Positions 1 through 9,604 of a stretch of DNA of 49,908 nt are shown in pieces. The stretch comes from Shewanella hafniensis. GTDB taxonomy: Bacteria; Pseudomonadota; Gammaproteobacteria; Enterobacterales; Shewanellaceae. The translations under genes were made by a program, and so were the position numbers. How positions within the stretch are numbered: position 1 is the stretch's first letter; each line of letters starts with the position of its first letter. The notes under the pieces are model-generated. The model saw nothing but the letters and a program-made list of their open reading frames with translations, had not been told where the DNA came from and did not search any database. The DNA is taken from the NCBI RefSeq assembly GCF_019655335.1, contig NZ_BPFD01000029.1, positions 1 through 49,908 of the forward strand, written 5' to 3'.

Positions 1-114
1 GGATATGAGGACATAGTGGATGCCTGCAGCCAGGCATGGAACAGCTTTATCAGTTGTACAAAACGCGTGGTAAAAATGTGCTCTCGGGAATGGGCAAAGG
101 TGACTGAACTTTAA
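1..114 (+). mobile_element. 3' end of an IS630-family transposase gene
   Basis: Frame 1 reads through the window edge for 37 codons and stops at TAA 112-114. The peptide begins GYEDIVDACSQAWNSFI and ends with CSREWAKVTEL. This is the usual C-terminal pattern of IS630-type DDE transposases: a YEDIVDA-x-AWN block, then a block with a Cys-Ser-Arg-x-Trp core. Only the tail of the gene is present, so whether the element is intact cannot be told. The right inverted repeat should lie just after the stop, around 115-135, next to a TA dinucleotide, but I could not define it. The element lies upstream of cinA in the same direction. Confidence 0.7.
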
Positions 115-282
115 TGCGGAATGGTATAATAAGTAATGGCTGTCGATTATTTGTTCGATTATTTTGTCAATGCTCCGATTTTGCTACAGCGATCTTAGTT
201 CTAGATCGATCCTCGCTATTGCTTTTAGTTAAGCGGTTACTTACCTTATGTTTTAATTTGTTGGGGTAGATAAGGATCTGAG
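115..282. other. Spacer between IS remnant and cinA
   Basis: This 168-bp A/T-rich stretch has no convincing ORF. It contains a short direct repeat, TCGATTATTT at 143-152 and 155-164, with a 12-bp period. It should hold the IS end and the cinA promoter, but no clear -35/-10 pair was identified. Confidence 0.4.
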
Positions 283-1557
283 ATGAAGTTAGAGATGATT
301 TGTACTGGAGAAGAGGTGCTGGCGGGGCAGATTGTTGATACCAATGCCGCTTGGTTTGCCAGTACTATGATGGAGCATGGTGTCGAGATCCAGCGTCGAG
401 TGACTGTCGGCGATCGCCTCGAGGATTTGATTGCAGTGTTCCAAGAACGTAGCTTACATGCCGATGTGATTCTTGTTAATGGTGGCCTCGGGCCGACGAG
501 TGATGATATGTCTGCTTTAGCGATGGCGAAGGCGAAGGGCGAACCATTGGTTGAGAATGCGGAGTGGCGTGAGCGTTTAGAGGACTGGTTTACCCGTAAT
601 AACCGTGAAATGCCCTTAAGTAATCTGAAGCAAGCCATGCTGCCAGCCTCAGCTGTGATGGTTGATAACCCAGTGGGAACCGCTTGTGGTTTTAGAGTTA
701 AGCTTAACCGCGCTTGGCTATTCTTTACACCGGGTGTGCCTTTTGAGCTGAAGCACATGGTTACAGAGCAGTTTGTGCCCTTTATCCGCGATGAGTTTAA
801 CCTTGATGCTAAGGTTGCCTTAAAGAAACTATTGACCATAGGCCAAGGCGAGTCGGCGTTGGCAGATAAGTTAGAACCGCTAGAGCTGCCAGAAGGCATT
901 ACCATTGGTTACCGCTCTTCTATGCCGCATATTGAGATTAAGATTTTTGCCCGTGGCGAGAAGGCGATTGCGGTATTACCTCGGGTCGCTGGGCATATCA
1001 AAATGGTACTGGGTACTGCGGTTGTCGCAGAAGATAAAGCCACCCTTGCCGAAGAAATTCATTATAAGCTACTTAACTCCGGCTTGACCTTAAGTGTTGC
1101 AGAATCCTGCACTGGCGGCATGATCACCAATCAGTTGGTTGATTTCCCTGGTAGTTCATCTTACTTACAGCACGGATTAGTGACTTATAGCAACGAGTCT
1201 AAGGTGCGCGTACTCGGTGTGAATCCTTCAACCTTAGATGATCATGGTGCAGTCTCTATTGCGACTGTGGAAGAAATGGCTAAGGGGGCAAGGCAAATTT
1301 TAGACAGTGATTATGCGCTGGCAACCAGTGGAATTGCGGGGCCCGATGGTGGCACAGATGAGAAACCTGTGGGCACTGTGGCGATCGCTTTAGCAACTCG
1401 CGGCGGTGTTTATAGTCAGATGATTAAACTACCGAGACGTTCACGGGATCTGGTACGCAGTTTAAGTGCTGCTGTGGCTTACGATATGCTAAGACGTGAG
1501 CTTTTAGCTGAAGCTGTGATCGTCGATTATCAGTCGATTGGGCGATTCAGTAAGTAA
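283..1557 (+). CDS. cinA: CinA family protein (nicotinamide-nucleotide amidase)
   Basis: The protein has 424 residues and the full two-domain CinA layout. The N-terminal half is a MoaB/MoeA-like molybdopterin-binding fold with [10 protein letters not shown] at about residues 66-75. The C-terminal half is a PncC-type NMN deamidase with SVAESCTGG at about residues 271-279. Full-length family members are about 410-430 residues. The family recycles pyridine nucleotides through NMN deamidation, and the N domain of some members has ADP-ribose pyrophosphatase activity. Which activity this protein has is inferred. The ATG is preceded by AAGGA at good spacing. The gene stands alone, after an IS remnant and before a bidirectional terminator shared with the convergent lipoprotein gene. 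Confidence 0.92.
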   Translation: MKLEMICTGEEVLAGQIVDTNAAWFASTMMEHGVEIQRRVTVGDRLEDLIAVFQERSLHADVILVNGGLGPTSDDMSALAMAKAKGEPLVENAEWRERLEDWFTRNNREMPLSNLKQAMLPASAVMVDNPVGTACGFRVKLNRAWLFFTPGVPFELKHMVTEQFVPFIRDEFNLDAKVALKKLLTIGQGESALADKLEPLELPEGITIGYRSSMPHIEIKIFARGEKAIAVLPRVAGHIKMVLGTAVVAEDKATLAEEIHYKLLNSGLTLSVAESCTGGMITNQLVDFPGSSSYLQHGLVTYSNESKVRVLGVNPSTLDDHGAVSIATVEEMAKGARQILDSDYALATSGIAGPDGGTDEKPVGTVAIALATRGGVYSQMIKLPRRSRDLVRSLSAAVAYDMLRRELLAEAVIVDYQSIGRFSK

Positions 1558-1595
1558 CTCTTATACGGGTATATACCAGTTTAAATCCGCCAACA

Positions 1596-1619
1596 AAAAT
1601 GCTCCTGATGGAGCATTTT
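1596..1619. terminator. Bidirectional terminator between cinA and lipoprotein gene
   Basis: AAAATGCTCC and GGAGCATTTT form a 10-bp stem around a 4-base loop. A run flanks one side and T run the other, so it can serve both convergent genes. Confidence 0.8.
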
Positions 1620-1648
1620 AACTTCTACAGAGCGACAAAAATGGCAGA

Positions 1649-2194
1649 TTATTTAGTGAACTTAAGCATTAATTTGCCTGGGGCAACTTGAATGCTTTCG
1701 GTCATTTTTGCCATCAGTGCTTGGTTACTATCCTTAGTATCCAGCACATACACAGGCTGGTTTTCTAAGAATTGTCTTAGATAGCCCATTACCTGCGGCG
1801 TGGCACTGCTGATGGCTTTTTCAATATCTTTTGGTGTTGACTCCACTTTGACTAATTCGAGCTGGCGCAGATAGACACTGTGCGTTGCGCTGTCATACCA
1901 AGGCTTGGCTTCGAAAGTCGTAGTGAGTTTGGCACTCAATGGAAAGATCGGATTCTTAATTGATACTTGCGTTGCGGCACTTACGCTCATAGTGTCAGGT
2001 TTTGCACCTAGCTTGACACTAATGTCGTTAATGCGTACTTCTGCGCCAACTAATTGATTGCCTTGTTTAATCTCAAAATGGATCTCTTTACTGAGGTACT
2101 GCTCCATTTCGTGCTCGCTGATACTGTACTGCGAGACGCAGCCGCCAAGCAGTACAGTCAGTCCCAAGCAAATCGTGCGGGAAAGTTTTTTCAT
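1649..2194 (-). CDS. DUF1439 lipoprotein, YceB-like
   Basis: The 181-residue protein begins with a lipoprotein signal peptide. The lipobox is L-L-G-G-C with the acylated Cys at about residue 19. The mature part resembles the DUF1439/YceB family, which has a lipid-binding (LEA-like or BPI-like) fold and unknown function. Residue 20 is Val, not Asp, so the usual sorting rule predicts an outer-membrane lipoprotein. The start codon overlaps the ppc stop by one base (both use 2194), so the two genes are probably co-transcribed and translationally coupled. The family assignment is from pattern recognition and no specific role is claimed. Confidence 0.8.
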   Translation of the reverse strand: MKKLSRTICLGLTVLLGGCVSQYSISEHEMEQYLSKEIHFEIKQGNQLVGAEVRINDISVKLGAKPDTMSVSAATQVSIKNPIFPLSAKLTTTFEAKPWYDSATHSVYLRQLELVKVESTPKDIEKAISSATPQVMGYLRQFLENQPVYVLDTKDSNQALMAKMTESIQVAPGKLMLKFTK

Positions 2195-4839
2195 TAACCA
2201 GTGTTTCTCATACCCGCTGCCACACCTGCAATAGTCAGCATTAGCGCTAATTGCACATGTTCAGACGCAGGAGTTTCGGTTGTTTCCTTACGTGTCCGCG
2301 CTAATAGCTCGGTTTGTAAGAAGTTTAATGGATCGATATACGGATTTCGCAGTTTAACTGATTCGCGATTCCACGGTGTATGCGCCATTAAACTATCCGA
2401 TTTTGTCAGCTCAAGCACGACTTTAATGCCCAGATCTAAGCGTTGGCGCAAGGTTTCGCCTAAGTGATGCAATTCCTTAGGTACTAAACAGGTTTCGTAG
2501 TAGCGGGCCAAATTAGGTTCCGCCTTGGCGTACACCATTTCTAGCATTGAAATGCGAGTGCTGAAGAAGGGCCATTCCCGCTCCATGTCTTGCAGTAAAC
2601 CCATTTCACCGCGTTCACTGGCGGCTTGTAGTGCTTCACCTGCGCCGAGCCATGCGGGTAACATCAAGCGGTTTTGCGACCAAGCAAAAATCCATGGAAT
2701 GGCTCGCAGACTTTCGATCCCACCATCGACACGACGTTTAGCTGGACGGCTGCCGAGTGGCAGTTTTCCTAATTCCACTTCTGGCGTTGCCGCGCGGAAA
2801 TAAGCCACAAAATCAGGTTCATCACGCACTATGCCACGGTATGCACCCACTGATTCTTCAGCGATACGTTGCATGCAATTGCGCCATTCTTGTTTAGGCT
2901 CTGGCGGTGGTAATAGGGTTGCTTCCAATACGGCCGAGGTATACAGGGCTAAGCTTTGAACCGCGAGTTTTGGCAAGCCAAACTTGAAGCGGATCATTTC
3001 GCCCTGCTCAGTCACACGAATGCGGCCATCTACCGAACCTGGTGGTTGCGATAGGATTGCTTTGTGTGCAGGACCACCCCCGCGACCAATGCTGCCACCA
3101 CGGCCATGGAATAGCGTAAGCTTGACGCCCGCTTGTTTACAGACGGCCACTAACTGTTCTTGAGCGTGATACTGAGCCCAAGCCGCCGCCATAACACCGG
3201 CATCTTTAGCGGAGTCAGAGTAGCCAATCATGACCTCTTGCATGCCTTTGGTATAGCCACGATACCAGTCAATATCGAGCAAATCGGTAATACAGGCCGC
3301 GGCGTTGTTTAAGTCGCTTAGGGTTTCAAACAGTGGCACCACGCGCATTGGATGCGAACAGCCCGTTTCTTTGAGCAAGAGTAAAACCGTTAAGACATCC
3401 GATGGCTTACCCGCCATCGAAATCACATAGGATCCAAGTGCTTTAGCCGGATGTTTAGCAATCAAACGACAGGTATTAAGCACTTCGGCCACATCGGCTG
3501 AGGGTTGCCAGTTACCTGGGATCAGTGGACGACGGTTGCTGAGTTCGCGTAATAAGAAGGCTTGCTTCTCAGTCTCGTCCCAATGGTTGAAATCACCCAT
3601 GCCGAGATAGCGAGTTAACTCGGCGAGCACATCGCTGTGACGGCTGGCATCTTGGCGAATGTCGAGCCTGAGCATATGAATGCCAAAGCAGGCGAGACGG
3701 CGGAGAATGTCGAGCAATAAACCGTTGGCAATTAAGCGCATACCGCAGTCGGTTAAACTCTTATAGAGCATTTCTAGCGGCGCTTTGAGATCACTTTCTT
3801 GCCAAATCAGACTCGACTTATCGACTTCAGGATTGTGGCCTTCGATGCGCGCATTTAAATAATCTATGGTATCGCGCAGTCTTTGACGAATGGAGCGCAA
3901 CACGTGGCGGTATGGCTCGCAGCTGTTATTGGTATAAGCCTTTAACTCATCATTGGCTTCTTCCATCGACAGTTCACCGACCAGCAGCACGATATCTTTT
4001 AAGAATAATCTGGCGGCAGCATGGCGGTTACGATCGAGCACCTCTTGGGTGACTTTGGCAGTTACAAACGGGTTGCCGTCGCGATCGCCGCCCATCCAGC
4101 TTGAAAAGCGCACTGGCGCGATATCAATCGGTAATTGCTGGCCTGTGCGTTGCTGCACTCGGTCGTTAAGTTGTCTTAAGAAGTCAGGCACCGCATGCCA
4201 GAGTGACTCTTCAATGGTGGATAATCCCCAGCGAGCCTCATCTACTGGAGTTGGACGCTCGCGGCGGATCTCATTGGTGTGCCATATTTGCGCGATTAAT
4301 TGGCGCAGGCGCAGATTGATCTGTTGACGTTCTCTATCCGACAGTTGGTCGTTTTCTTGCTCTGTTAAGCAGTCGACAATGGCGGCGTATTTTTGGATCA
4401 GGGTGCGACGGGAAATTTCAGTGGGATGCGCTGTCAGCACTAGATCGATATCCAGTGTCTTAAGGCAGTCGAGCATTTTCGTTTGGTCTACACGGCCATT
4501 TAACATGCGGCCTAGCAGCTGTTCCACGGGATCTGGCACACAGACGAGTTCGTCACAGTTGCGGCTAATGGTATGAAATTGTTCAGATAAATTAGCTAAG
4601 TTGAGGAACTGGTTAAATGCCTTTGCAAACGGAACTAATTCTTCGTCTGGCAGGGCGGTGAGTAACTCGAGCATTTGCTCTCTAGCGGCTTGATCGCCCC
4701 GGCGTGAATCTTTAGCAAGTTTACGGATCTGTTCAACCTTCTCGAGAAAGGAGTCCCCGAGGTGGGTGCGCATAGTGTCACCGAGGATTTGTCCTAACAT
4801 ACTCACGTTTGATCTTAATGACGCATACATATCTGTCAT
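2194..4839 (-). CDS. ppc: Phosphoenolpyruvate carboxylase
   Basis: The enzyme carboxylates PEP to oxaloacetate, replenishing the TCA cycle. Signature segments are [11 protein letters not shown] at about residue 138 (catalytic His), [21 protein letters not shown] and [14 protein letters not shown]. The protein ends in RNTG, the usual PEPC C-terminus. Starting at 4839 gives 881 residues beginning [16 protein letters not shown], which matches the E. coli start (883 residues). AAGG lies 8 bases upstream. A second candidate ATG at 4863 adds eight residues and has a better-looking GGAGT at proper spacing, so the true start is open. A still longer reading from 4947 is unlikely. The gene is divergent from argC, which is also close to ppc in E. 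coli, but there argE lies between them and here it does not. Confidence 0.96.
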   Translation of the reverse strand: MTDMYASLRSNVSMLGQILGDTMRTHLGDSFLEKVEQIRKLAKDSRRGDQAAREQMLELLTALPDEELVPFAKAFNQFLNLANLSEQFHTISRNCDELVCVPDPVEQLLGRMLNGRVDQTKMLDCLKTLDIDLVLTAHPTEISRRTLIQKYAAIVDCLTEQENDQLSDRERQQINLRLRQLIAQIWHTNEIRRERPTPVDEARWGLSTIEESLWHAVPDFLRQLNDRVQQRTGQQLPIDIAPVRFSSWMGGDRDGNPFVTAKVTQEVLDRNRHAAARLFLKDIVLLVGELSMEEANDELKAYTNNSCEPYRHVLRSIRQRLRDTIDYLNARIEGHNPEVDKSSLIWQESDLKAPLEMLYKSLTDCGMRLIANGLLLDILRRLACFGIHMLRLDIRQDASRHSDVLAELTRYLGMGDFNHWDETEKQAFLLRELSNRRPLIPGNWQPSADVAEVLNTCRLIAKHPAKALGSYVISMAGKPSDVLTVLLLLKETGCSHPMRVVPLFETLSDLNNAAACITDLLDIDWYRGYTKGMQEVMIGYSDSAKDAGVMAAAWAQYHAQEQLVAVCKQAGVKLTLFHGRGGSIGRGGGPAHKAILSQPPGSVDGRIRVTEQGEMIRFKFGLPKLAVQSLALYTSAVLEATLLPPPEPKQEWRNCMQRIAEESVGAYRGIVRDEPDFVAYFRAATPEVELGKLPLGSRPAKRRVDGGIESLRAIPWIFAWSQNRLMLPAWLGAGEALQAASERGEMGLLQDMEREWPFFSTRISMLEMVYAKAEPNLARYYETCLVPKELHHLGETLRQRLDLGIKVVLELTKSDSLMAHTPWNRESVKLRNPYIDPLNFLQTELLARTRKETTETPASEHVQLALMLTIAGVAAGMRNTG

Positions 4840-4962
4840 ATTGTCTGCCTTGGTTACAACCATAGTTACTCCGAATAGAAAAACATGAAAATCCTGCCGT
4901 ACATTTAGCCCGTTAGCACAATACCTATCACTTGGGGCTATGGTCAACAGCAGAACTTATAA

Positions 4963-4991
4963 CTTATACGACTGGCTTATCTAATATGCAA
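4963..4991 (-). promoter_or_regulatory. Probable sigma-70 promoter of ppc
   Basis: On the minus strand there is a -35 of TTGCAT (4986-4991), a 17-bp spacer and a -10 of TATAAG (4963-4968). Transcription would start near 4956, leaving a leader of about 95-115 bases before ppc. Confidence 0.6.
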
Positions 4992-5234
4992 CCAATCGCA
5001 ATGTTCATTGAGGAATATTCAATATAAATGCGAAGCTACGCAATATTTTGTGATGATTAGCGTAAGTGAATATGAAGTGCATCATTTTAGGTTTTGCAGT
5101 CATGTATCTTAGCTGTTAATAAAAAGGACTAATTTTGCATAAATTTGCCACGGATAACTGAGTTATTAACGAGTTAGCTGAATAAGTGACTGGCTGGTCA
5201 GATCGGCGTTTTAGTAAAAAACATAAAAATAAAT

Positions 5235-5273
5235 TAAAAATATATATTCACATATATTGCATAATTAGATATT
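5235..5273 (+). promoter_or_regulatory. Tandem ArgR (ARG box) operator and argC promoter
   Basis: Two half-conserved ARG boxes follow each other. The first core (5237-5250) ends in the canonical ATTCA. The second core (5258-5271) begins TGCATAATTA, close to the canonical TGAATAATTA left half. The 14-bp cores are 7 bp apart, which equals the 3-bp gap between 18-bp boxes seen in E. coli arg operators. A possible -35, TTGCAT at 5257-5262, overlaps the second box, with a weak -10 (TAGTCT, 5279-5284) 16 bp on. ArgR with arginine would then block the promoter. The boxes are imperfect, so this is a prediction. Confidence 0.55.
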
Positions 5274-5483
5274 TGTGGTAGTCTAGCCTGCAGTTGAGAT
5301 GAGTCACCCTCTGTGACCTGTAGAGTAAATATCATGATTCAGAGCATTAACCTGACAGTGAATAAAATAACAACCAATTACGATTTCCTGCGACGATAAT
5401 CTTGTCATCATAGATATGCGCGGATGCGTGTACGCTATTCATCTATTCTTTAAGTTTGTTTGATTCGGTTAATAAGACAACAC

Positions 5484-6464
5484 ATGAAAAATATCGCCAT
5501 TATTGGTGCCAGTGGTTACACAGGCGCACAACTGACCGCTTTAATCCATGCAGAAGCAGAACTGACGATTCAGGGTTTGTATGTTTCTGAAAACAGTTTA
5601 GATAAAGGTAAGCCTTTAGCGGATTTGTACCCTAGCTATAGCCATATCGCATTAACGCTGTCGCCATTGTCCGATGACGCTAAGGCAAAAATCGTTGCCG
5701 AAGCCGATGCCGTGGTATTAGCGACTGAGCATTCAGTGAGCTTACATTTAGCCGCTTGGTTTTATAGCCAAGGGTTAGCGGTATTCGATTTAAGCGGTGC
5801 TTATCGTTTCAGTGATGTGGCGCAATATCCTAAGTGGTATGGCTTTGAGCATGAATATCCTGAAGTTTTAACCAAAGCCGTATATGGCCTTGCCGAATGG
5901 AATGCTAAAGAAATCGCGGCGACTAAGATGATTGCCGTGCCAGGTTGTTATCCAACTGCATCACTTACAGCGTTAAAACCGCTGGCGAGTTTACTGACAT
6001 CGGCTTATCCGGTGATCAATGCTGTGAGCGGCGTAACGGGTGCGGGCCGTAAGGCGCAGTTACACACCAGTTTTTGTGAAGTGAGCCTGACACCTTACGG
6101 CGTATTAGGCCACAGACATCAACCCGAAATCGCCACTCAGCTTGGTCAAGAAGTGATATTTACCCCGCACCTTGGCAACTTTAAGCGTGGCATCTTAGCG
6201 ACCATTACCGTGCAGCTAAAACCAGGCACAACGACTGCCGATGTGGCAGCGGCCTATAGCGTGTATGACAAGGCGCCATTGGTAACCGTAAAGCACAATC
6301 AGTTCCCTAAAGTGGACGATGTGGTGCTGACACCCAACTGCCATTTAGGTTGGAAGTTTGATGAGAATAGCGGTTACTTAGTGGTAGCCAGTGCCATCGA
6401 TAACTTGATGAAAGGTGCTGCCAGCCAAGCGCTGCAATGCATAAAGATTCATTTTAACCTTTAA
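5484..6464 (+). CDS. argC: N-acetyl-gamma-glutamyl-phosphate reductase
   Basis: This NADPH-dependent enzyme catalyses the third step of arginine synthesis, reducing acetylglutamyl phosphate to the semialdehyde. It begins [17 protein letters not shown], a Rossmann nucleotide-binding motif. The catalytic Cys lies in VPGCYPTAS at about residue 155, and LGHRHQPEI carries the family His. The ATG at 5484 gives 326 residues. A TTG at 5460 would add eight residues and is less likely, because the homologous N-terminus starts at MKN. It is the first gene of argCBFG(H), 31 bp before argB, and is preceded by predicted ArgR boxes. Confidence 0.96.
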   Translation: MKNIAIIGASGYTGAQLTALIHAEAELTIQGLYVSENSLDKGKPLADLYPSYSHIALTLSPLSDDAKAKIVAEADAVVLATEHSVSLHLAAWFYSQGLAVFDLSGAYRFSDVAQYPKWYGFEHEYPEVLTKAVYGLAEWNAKEIAATKMIAVPGCYPTASLTALKPLASLLTSAYPVINAVSGVTGAGRKAQLHTSFCEVSLTPYGVLGHRHQPEIATQLGQEVIFTPHLGNFKRGILATITVQLKPGTTTADVAAAYSVYDKAPLVTVKHNQFPKVDDVVLTPNCHLGWKFDENSGYLVVASAIDNLMKGAASQALQCIKIHFNL

Positions 6465-6495
6465 TTGTTCATCCTTATTTAAGAGAGTCGTCAAG

Positions 6496-7278
6496 ATGTC
6501 TACAAACAACTCAGTATTAGTGCTTAAAGTGGGCGGCGCGCTGCTGCAATGTGAAATGGGGATGGCGCGATTGATGGATACGGCTGCGGCTATGTTAGCC
6601 AATGGTCAGCAAGTGTTGATGGTGCATGGCGGCGGCTGTTTGGTGGATGAACAGTTAGCGGCTAACGGCATGGAAACCGTCAAGTTAGAAGGTTTACGTG
6701 TGACTCCGCCTGAGCAAATGCCGATTATTGCCGGCGCACTTGCGGGCACTTCGAACAAAATTCTGCAAGGTGCAGCGACTAAGGCTGGGATTGTGAGTGT
6801 GGGCATGAGCCTCGCCGATGGCAATACTGTATCGGCAAAGATTAAAGATGAACGTTTAGGCTTAGTGGGCGAAGTCACGCCAAACGATGGCACTTATCTT
6901 AAGTTTATCCTCGCCCAAGGTTGGATGCCGATTTGTAGCTCCATCGCCATGATGGACGATGGCCAAATGCTTAACGTCAATGCAGACCAAGCGGCGACGG
7001 CATTAGCCAAATTGGTGGGCGGCAAGTTAGTGCTGCTGTCGGATGTGTCGGGTGTGCTCGATGGTAAAGGCCAACTCATCCACAGTTTAAATGGCAAGCA
7101 GATTGTAGACCTTGTAAAGCAAGGTGTGATCGAAAAGGGAATGAAGGTCAAAGTTGAAGCTGCGCTCGAAGTCGCGCAGTGGATGGGGCAGGCGGTACAA
7201 GTTGCCTCGTGGCGTGATGCAAGCCAATTAATCGCATTAGCAAAAGGTGAAGCCGTAGGAACACAAATCCAACCATAA
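6496..7278 (+). CDS. argB: Acetylglutamate kinase
   Basis: The enzyme phosphorylates N-acetylglutamate with ATP, the second step of arginine synthesis. The 260-residue protein has the amino-acid-kinase fold: LKVGGALL near the N-terminus (phosphate-binding Lys), MVHGGGCLVDEQL at about residues 42-54 and VNADQAATALA for the acetylglutamate/ATP site. Its length and the lack of an extra N-terminal helix fit the E. coli-like, arginine-insensitive type, so control is probably at transcription through ArgR. The ATG follows an AAGAGAG ribosome binding site. It lies between argC and argF in the same operon. Confidence 0.95.
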   Translation: MSTNNSVLVLKVGGALLQCEMGMARLMDTAAAMLANGQQVLMVHGGGCLVDEQLAANGMETVKLEGLRVTPPEQMPIIAGALAGTSNKILQGAATKAGIVSVGMSLADGNTVSAKIKDERLGLVGEVTPNDGTYLKFILAQGWMPICSSIAMMDDGQMLNVNADQAATALAKLVGGKLVLLSDVSGVLDGKGQLIHSLNGKQIVDLVKQGVIEKGMKVKVEAALEVAQWMGQAVQVASWRDASQLIALAKGEAVGTQIQP

Positions 7279-7290
7279 GTGGAGTAGGTT

Positions 7291-8196
7291 ATGAAGCATT
7301 TACTATCGATAAAAGAGTTAACCCAGCAGCAGTTACTCGATCTGATTGCCTTGGCAAAAACGATCAAAGCCAATCCGGCTGAGTACCGCCACGCGCTGGA
7401 TGGTAAGAGTGTGGTGATGTTATTTGAAAAGCCATCGCTCAGAACCCGCGTTAGCTTTGATATCGGTATTAATAAGCTCGGTGGCCACTGTTTATACCTA
7501 GATCAGCAAAACGGTGAGCTAGGTAAACGGGAATCGGTTGCTGACTTTGCTGCTAACCTGTCCTGTTGGGCCGATGCGATTGTGGCGAGAACCTATTCGC
7601 ACACCACCATTGAACAATTAGCTGAGTTTGGCTCAGTGCCCGTGATCAATGCGCTGTCAGATCTTTATCATCCTTGCCAAGCCTTAGCTGACTTTTTAAC
7701 ACTGGCAGAGCAGTTTGAGGATGTCAGCAAAGCTAAATTAGCTTATGTTGGTGATGGTAATAATGTCACTCACTCGCTGATGTACTGTGCGGCTATTCTC
7801 GGTGCCACCATGACAGTGATCTGCCCTGCGGGTCACTTTCCTGATGGCTACGTAGTGGCAGAAGTGCAAGAGCTCGCTAAGCGATATGGCGGTAAGCTGG
7901 TACTGACTTCAGATATCGATGCGATTGAAGGCCACGATGCGATTTATACTGATACTTGGATTTCAATGGGCGATCCCACTCCGCTAGCGGATATCAAAGC
8001 GAAGTTTGCACCATACCAAGTCAACAAAGCTTTGATGGCGAAAGCGGGCGCTAACTTCTTTATGCATTGTTTGCCCGCCCACCGTGGTGTAGAAGTAACA
8101 GATGAAGTGATGGACGGTGCTGGCTCCTTAATTCTGCAACAAGCCGAAAATCGGATGCATGCCCAAAATGCGGTACTGGTAACCTTATTTAGTTAA
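7291..8196 (+). CDS. argF: Ornithine carbamoyltransferase
   Basis: The enzyme joins carbamoyl phosphate and ornithine to make citrulline. The 301-residue protein is shorter than E. coli ArgF (334) and resembles the compact anabolic type. Carbamoyl-phosphate contacts are in KPSLRTRVSF (Ser49, Arg51, Thr52, Arg53), and HPCQALAD is present. The ornithine-binding SMG loop appears at about residues 226-228, and FMHCLPAHRG holds the catalytic Cys at about 260. Residue 50 is Leu where the textbook motif is S-T-R-T-R. This is also seen in some acyl-ornithine enzymes, but the SMG loop favours true OTCase. A strong GGAG lies before the ATG, 12 bp after argB. Confidence 0.94.
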   Translation: MKHLLSIKELTQQQLLDLIALAKTIKANPAEYRHALDGKSVVMLFEKPSLRTRVSFDIGINKLGGHCLYLDQQNGELGKRESVADFAANLSCWADAIVARTYSHTTIEQLAEFGSVPVINALSDLYHPCQALADFLTLAEQFEDVSKAKLAYVGDGNNVTHSLMYCAAILGATMTVICPAGHFPDGYVVAEVQELAKRYGGKLVLTSDIDAIEGHDAIYTDTWISMGDPTPLADIKAKFAPYQVNKALMAKAGANFFMHCLPAHRGVEVTDEVMDGAGSLILQQAENRMHAQNAVLVTLFS

Positions 8197-8256
8197 ATTA
8201 ACCCTGTTTAGCAGCCTGTTTTCTCCTAGGTGAGAAACGAGTCATAGGAATTTAAG

Positions 8257-9495
8257 ATGTCTATCGAGATAAAAAATACTGGCGTGAAAAAAGTGGTTTT
8301 AGCCTATTCAGGTGGTCTAGATACCTCGGCCATTATTCCTTGGTTAAAAGAAAACTACGATAACTGTGAAATCATCGCATTCTGCGCCGATGTCGGCCAA
8401 GGCGAAGAGGAGCTGGTTGGCTTGACTGAAAAAGCCTTAGCTTCGGGCGCATCAGAATGTCATATCGTCGATCTAAAAGAAGAATTCGTTAAAGACTATA
8501 TCTACCCAACGATTGCGAGCGGTGCGATTTACGAAGGCACGTATTTACTTGGTACGTCAATGGCGCGTCCTATCATTGCCAAGGCGCAGGTTGAAGTGGC
8601 CCGTAAAGTAGGCGCCGATGCTCTGTGCCACGGTTGTACAGGTAAAGGGAACGACCAAGTGCGTTTCGAAGGTTGCTTCGCCGCCTTAGCACCTGATTTA
8701 AAAGTGATTGCACCGTGGCGTGAATGGACTATGCAGAGCCGTGAAGATCTGCTGGCCTATCTCGCCGAGCGCAATATCAAGACATCAGCGTCAGCGACTA
8801 AAATCTATAGCCGTGATGCCAACGCTTTCCATATTTCCCATGAAGGTGGTGAGTTAGAAGATCCATGGAACGAGCCAAGCAAAGGCGTATGGACACTGAC
8901 TGCTGATCCTGAAGATGCACCGAACAAGCCTGAATATGTGTCGCTAGAAGTAGCACATGGCCGTGTGACTAAAGTGAATGGTGAGGCATTAACACCCTAC
9001 GGTGTGCTGATGACATTAAACGCGATTGCTGCGCCGCACGGTGTGGGTCGTATCGACATCACTGAAAACCGCTTAGTCGGCATGAAGTCTCGTGGCTGTT
9101 ACGAAACCCCAGGCGGCACTGTAATGTTCGCGGCACTGCGTGCGATTGAAGAACTGGTACTCGACAAGACTAGCCGTAACTGGCGTGAGCAGGTGGGTGC
9201 ACAAATGGCGCATCTAGTGTATGACGGCCGTTGGTTCACGCCTCTGTGTAAGTCACTGCTGGCGGCATCTGAATCACTGGCTGAATCAGTGAACGGTGAA
9301 GTCGTTGTTAAACTCTACAAAGGCCAAGCGACTGCGGTGAAGAAGCGTTCACCCAACAGCTTGTACTCCGAAGCGTTTGCGACCTTCGGTGAAGATCAAG
9401 TGTACGATCAAAAACATGCAGAAGGCTTTATCCGCTTGTACTCGTTAGCGAGCCGCATCCGCGCACTCAACGCTAATGACGTTAAGGGTAAGTAA
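8257..9495 (+). CDS. argG: Argininosuccinate synthase
   Basis: The enzyme condenses citrulline and aspartate using ATP (through citrullyl-AMP) to give argininosuccinate. The 412-residue protein has the PP-loop [10 protein letters not shown] at residues 16-25, and [13 protein letters not shown] for the citrulline/aspartate site near residue 128. It is the common class, about 400 residues, rather than the longer E. coli form (447). It starts 60 bp after argF, with a weak AGGAATTTAAG ribosome binding site. A strong hairpin plus T run follows the stop at once, so most transcripts starting at argC may end here. Confidence 0.96.
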   Translation: MSIEIKNTGVKKVVLAYSGGLDTSAIIPWLKENYDNCEIIAFCADVGQGEEELVGLTEKALASGASECHIVDLKEEFVKDYIYPTIASGAIYEGTYLLGTSMARPIIAKAQVEVARKVGADALCHGCTGKGNDQVRFEGCFAALAPDLKVIAPWREWTMQSREDLLAYLAERNIKTSASATKIYSRDANAFHISHEGGELEDPWNEPSKGVWTLTADPEDAPNKPEYVSLEVAHGRVTKVNGEALTPYGVLMTLNAIAAPHGVGRIDITENRLVGMKSRGCYETPGGTVMFAALRAIEELVLDKTSRNWREQVGAQMAHLVYDGRWFTPLCKSLLAASESLAESVNGEVVVKLYKGQATAVKKRSPNSLYSEAFATFGEDQVYDQKHAEGFIRLYSLASRIRALNANDVKGK

Positions 9496-9504
9496 TAGGT
9501 CGTT

Positions 9505-9530
9505 AAAGAGGGCGCCTAGCGCCCTTTTTT
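9505..9530 (+). terminator. Rho-independent terminator between argG and argH
   Basis: GGGCGC-CTA-GCGCCC is a 6-bp all-G/C stem, extended by an A-T pair, with six T residues directly after it (9525-9530). It lies 75 bp before argH in the same orientation, so argH needs either readthrough or its own promoter. Confidence 0.8.
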
Positions 9531-9604
9531 GTTTCTAGGTTTTGATCCGGTTTTTTGATTCAGATGAGTCGATTTCAAATCAGCAGTGTGTAAGGGGAGT
9601 TAGC

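Larger units (their letters stand above)
4840..5483. other. Divergent ppc/argC intergenic control region
   Basis: These 644 bp have no convincing gene. The region is A/T-rich, especially 5215-5275. It holds the ppc promoter (minus strand, 4963-4991) and an ArgR-type tandem box at 5235-5273 on the argC side. The stretch between them, and the roughly 200 bases from the boxes to argC, show no further structure that I can name. argE, which sits between ppc and argC in E. coli, is absent here. Confidence 0.6.

Noticed and set aside
246..905. Long minus-strand frame opposite cinA
   Set aside because: It lies antisense to a well-conserved gene, has no recognisable domain and its composition mirrors cinA codons.
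905..1087. 60-residue frame inside cinA
   Set aside because: Out of frame within a conserved gene, with no supporting ribosome binding site or family.
6606..7373. Two minus-strand frames across argB and the argF start
   Set aside because: Shadows of argB and argF with no recognisable motif.
9542..9604. TTG-initiated extension of ArgH
   Set aside because: The 21 extra residues are unrelated to ArgH, and ATG 9605 has a strong ribosome binding site and the conserved N-terminus.
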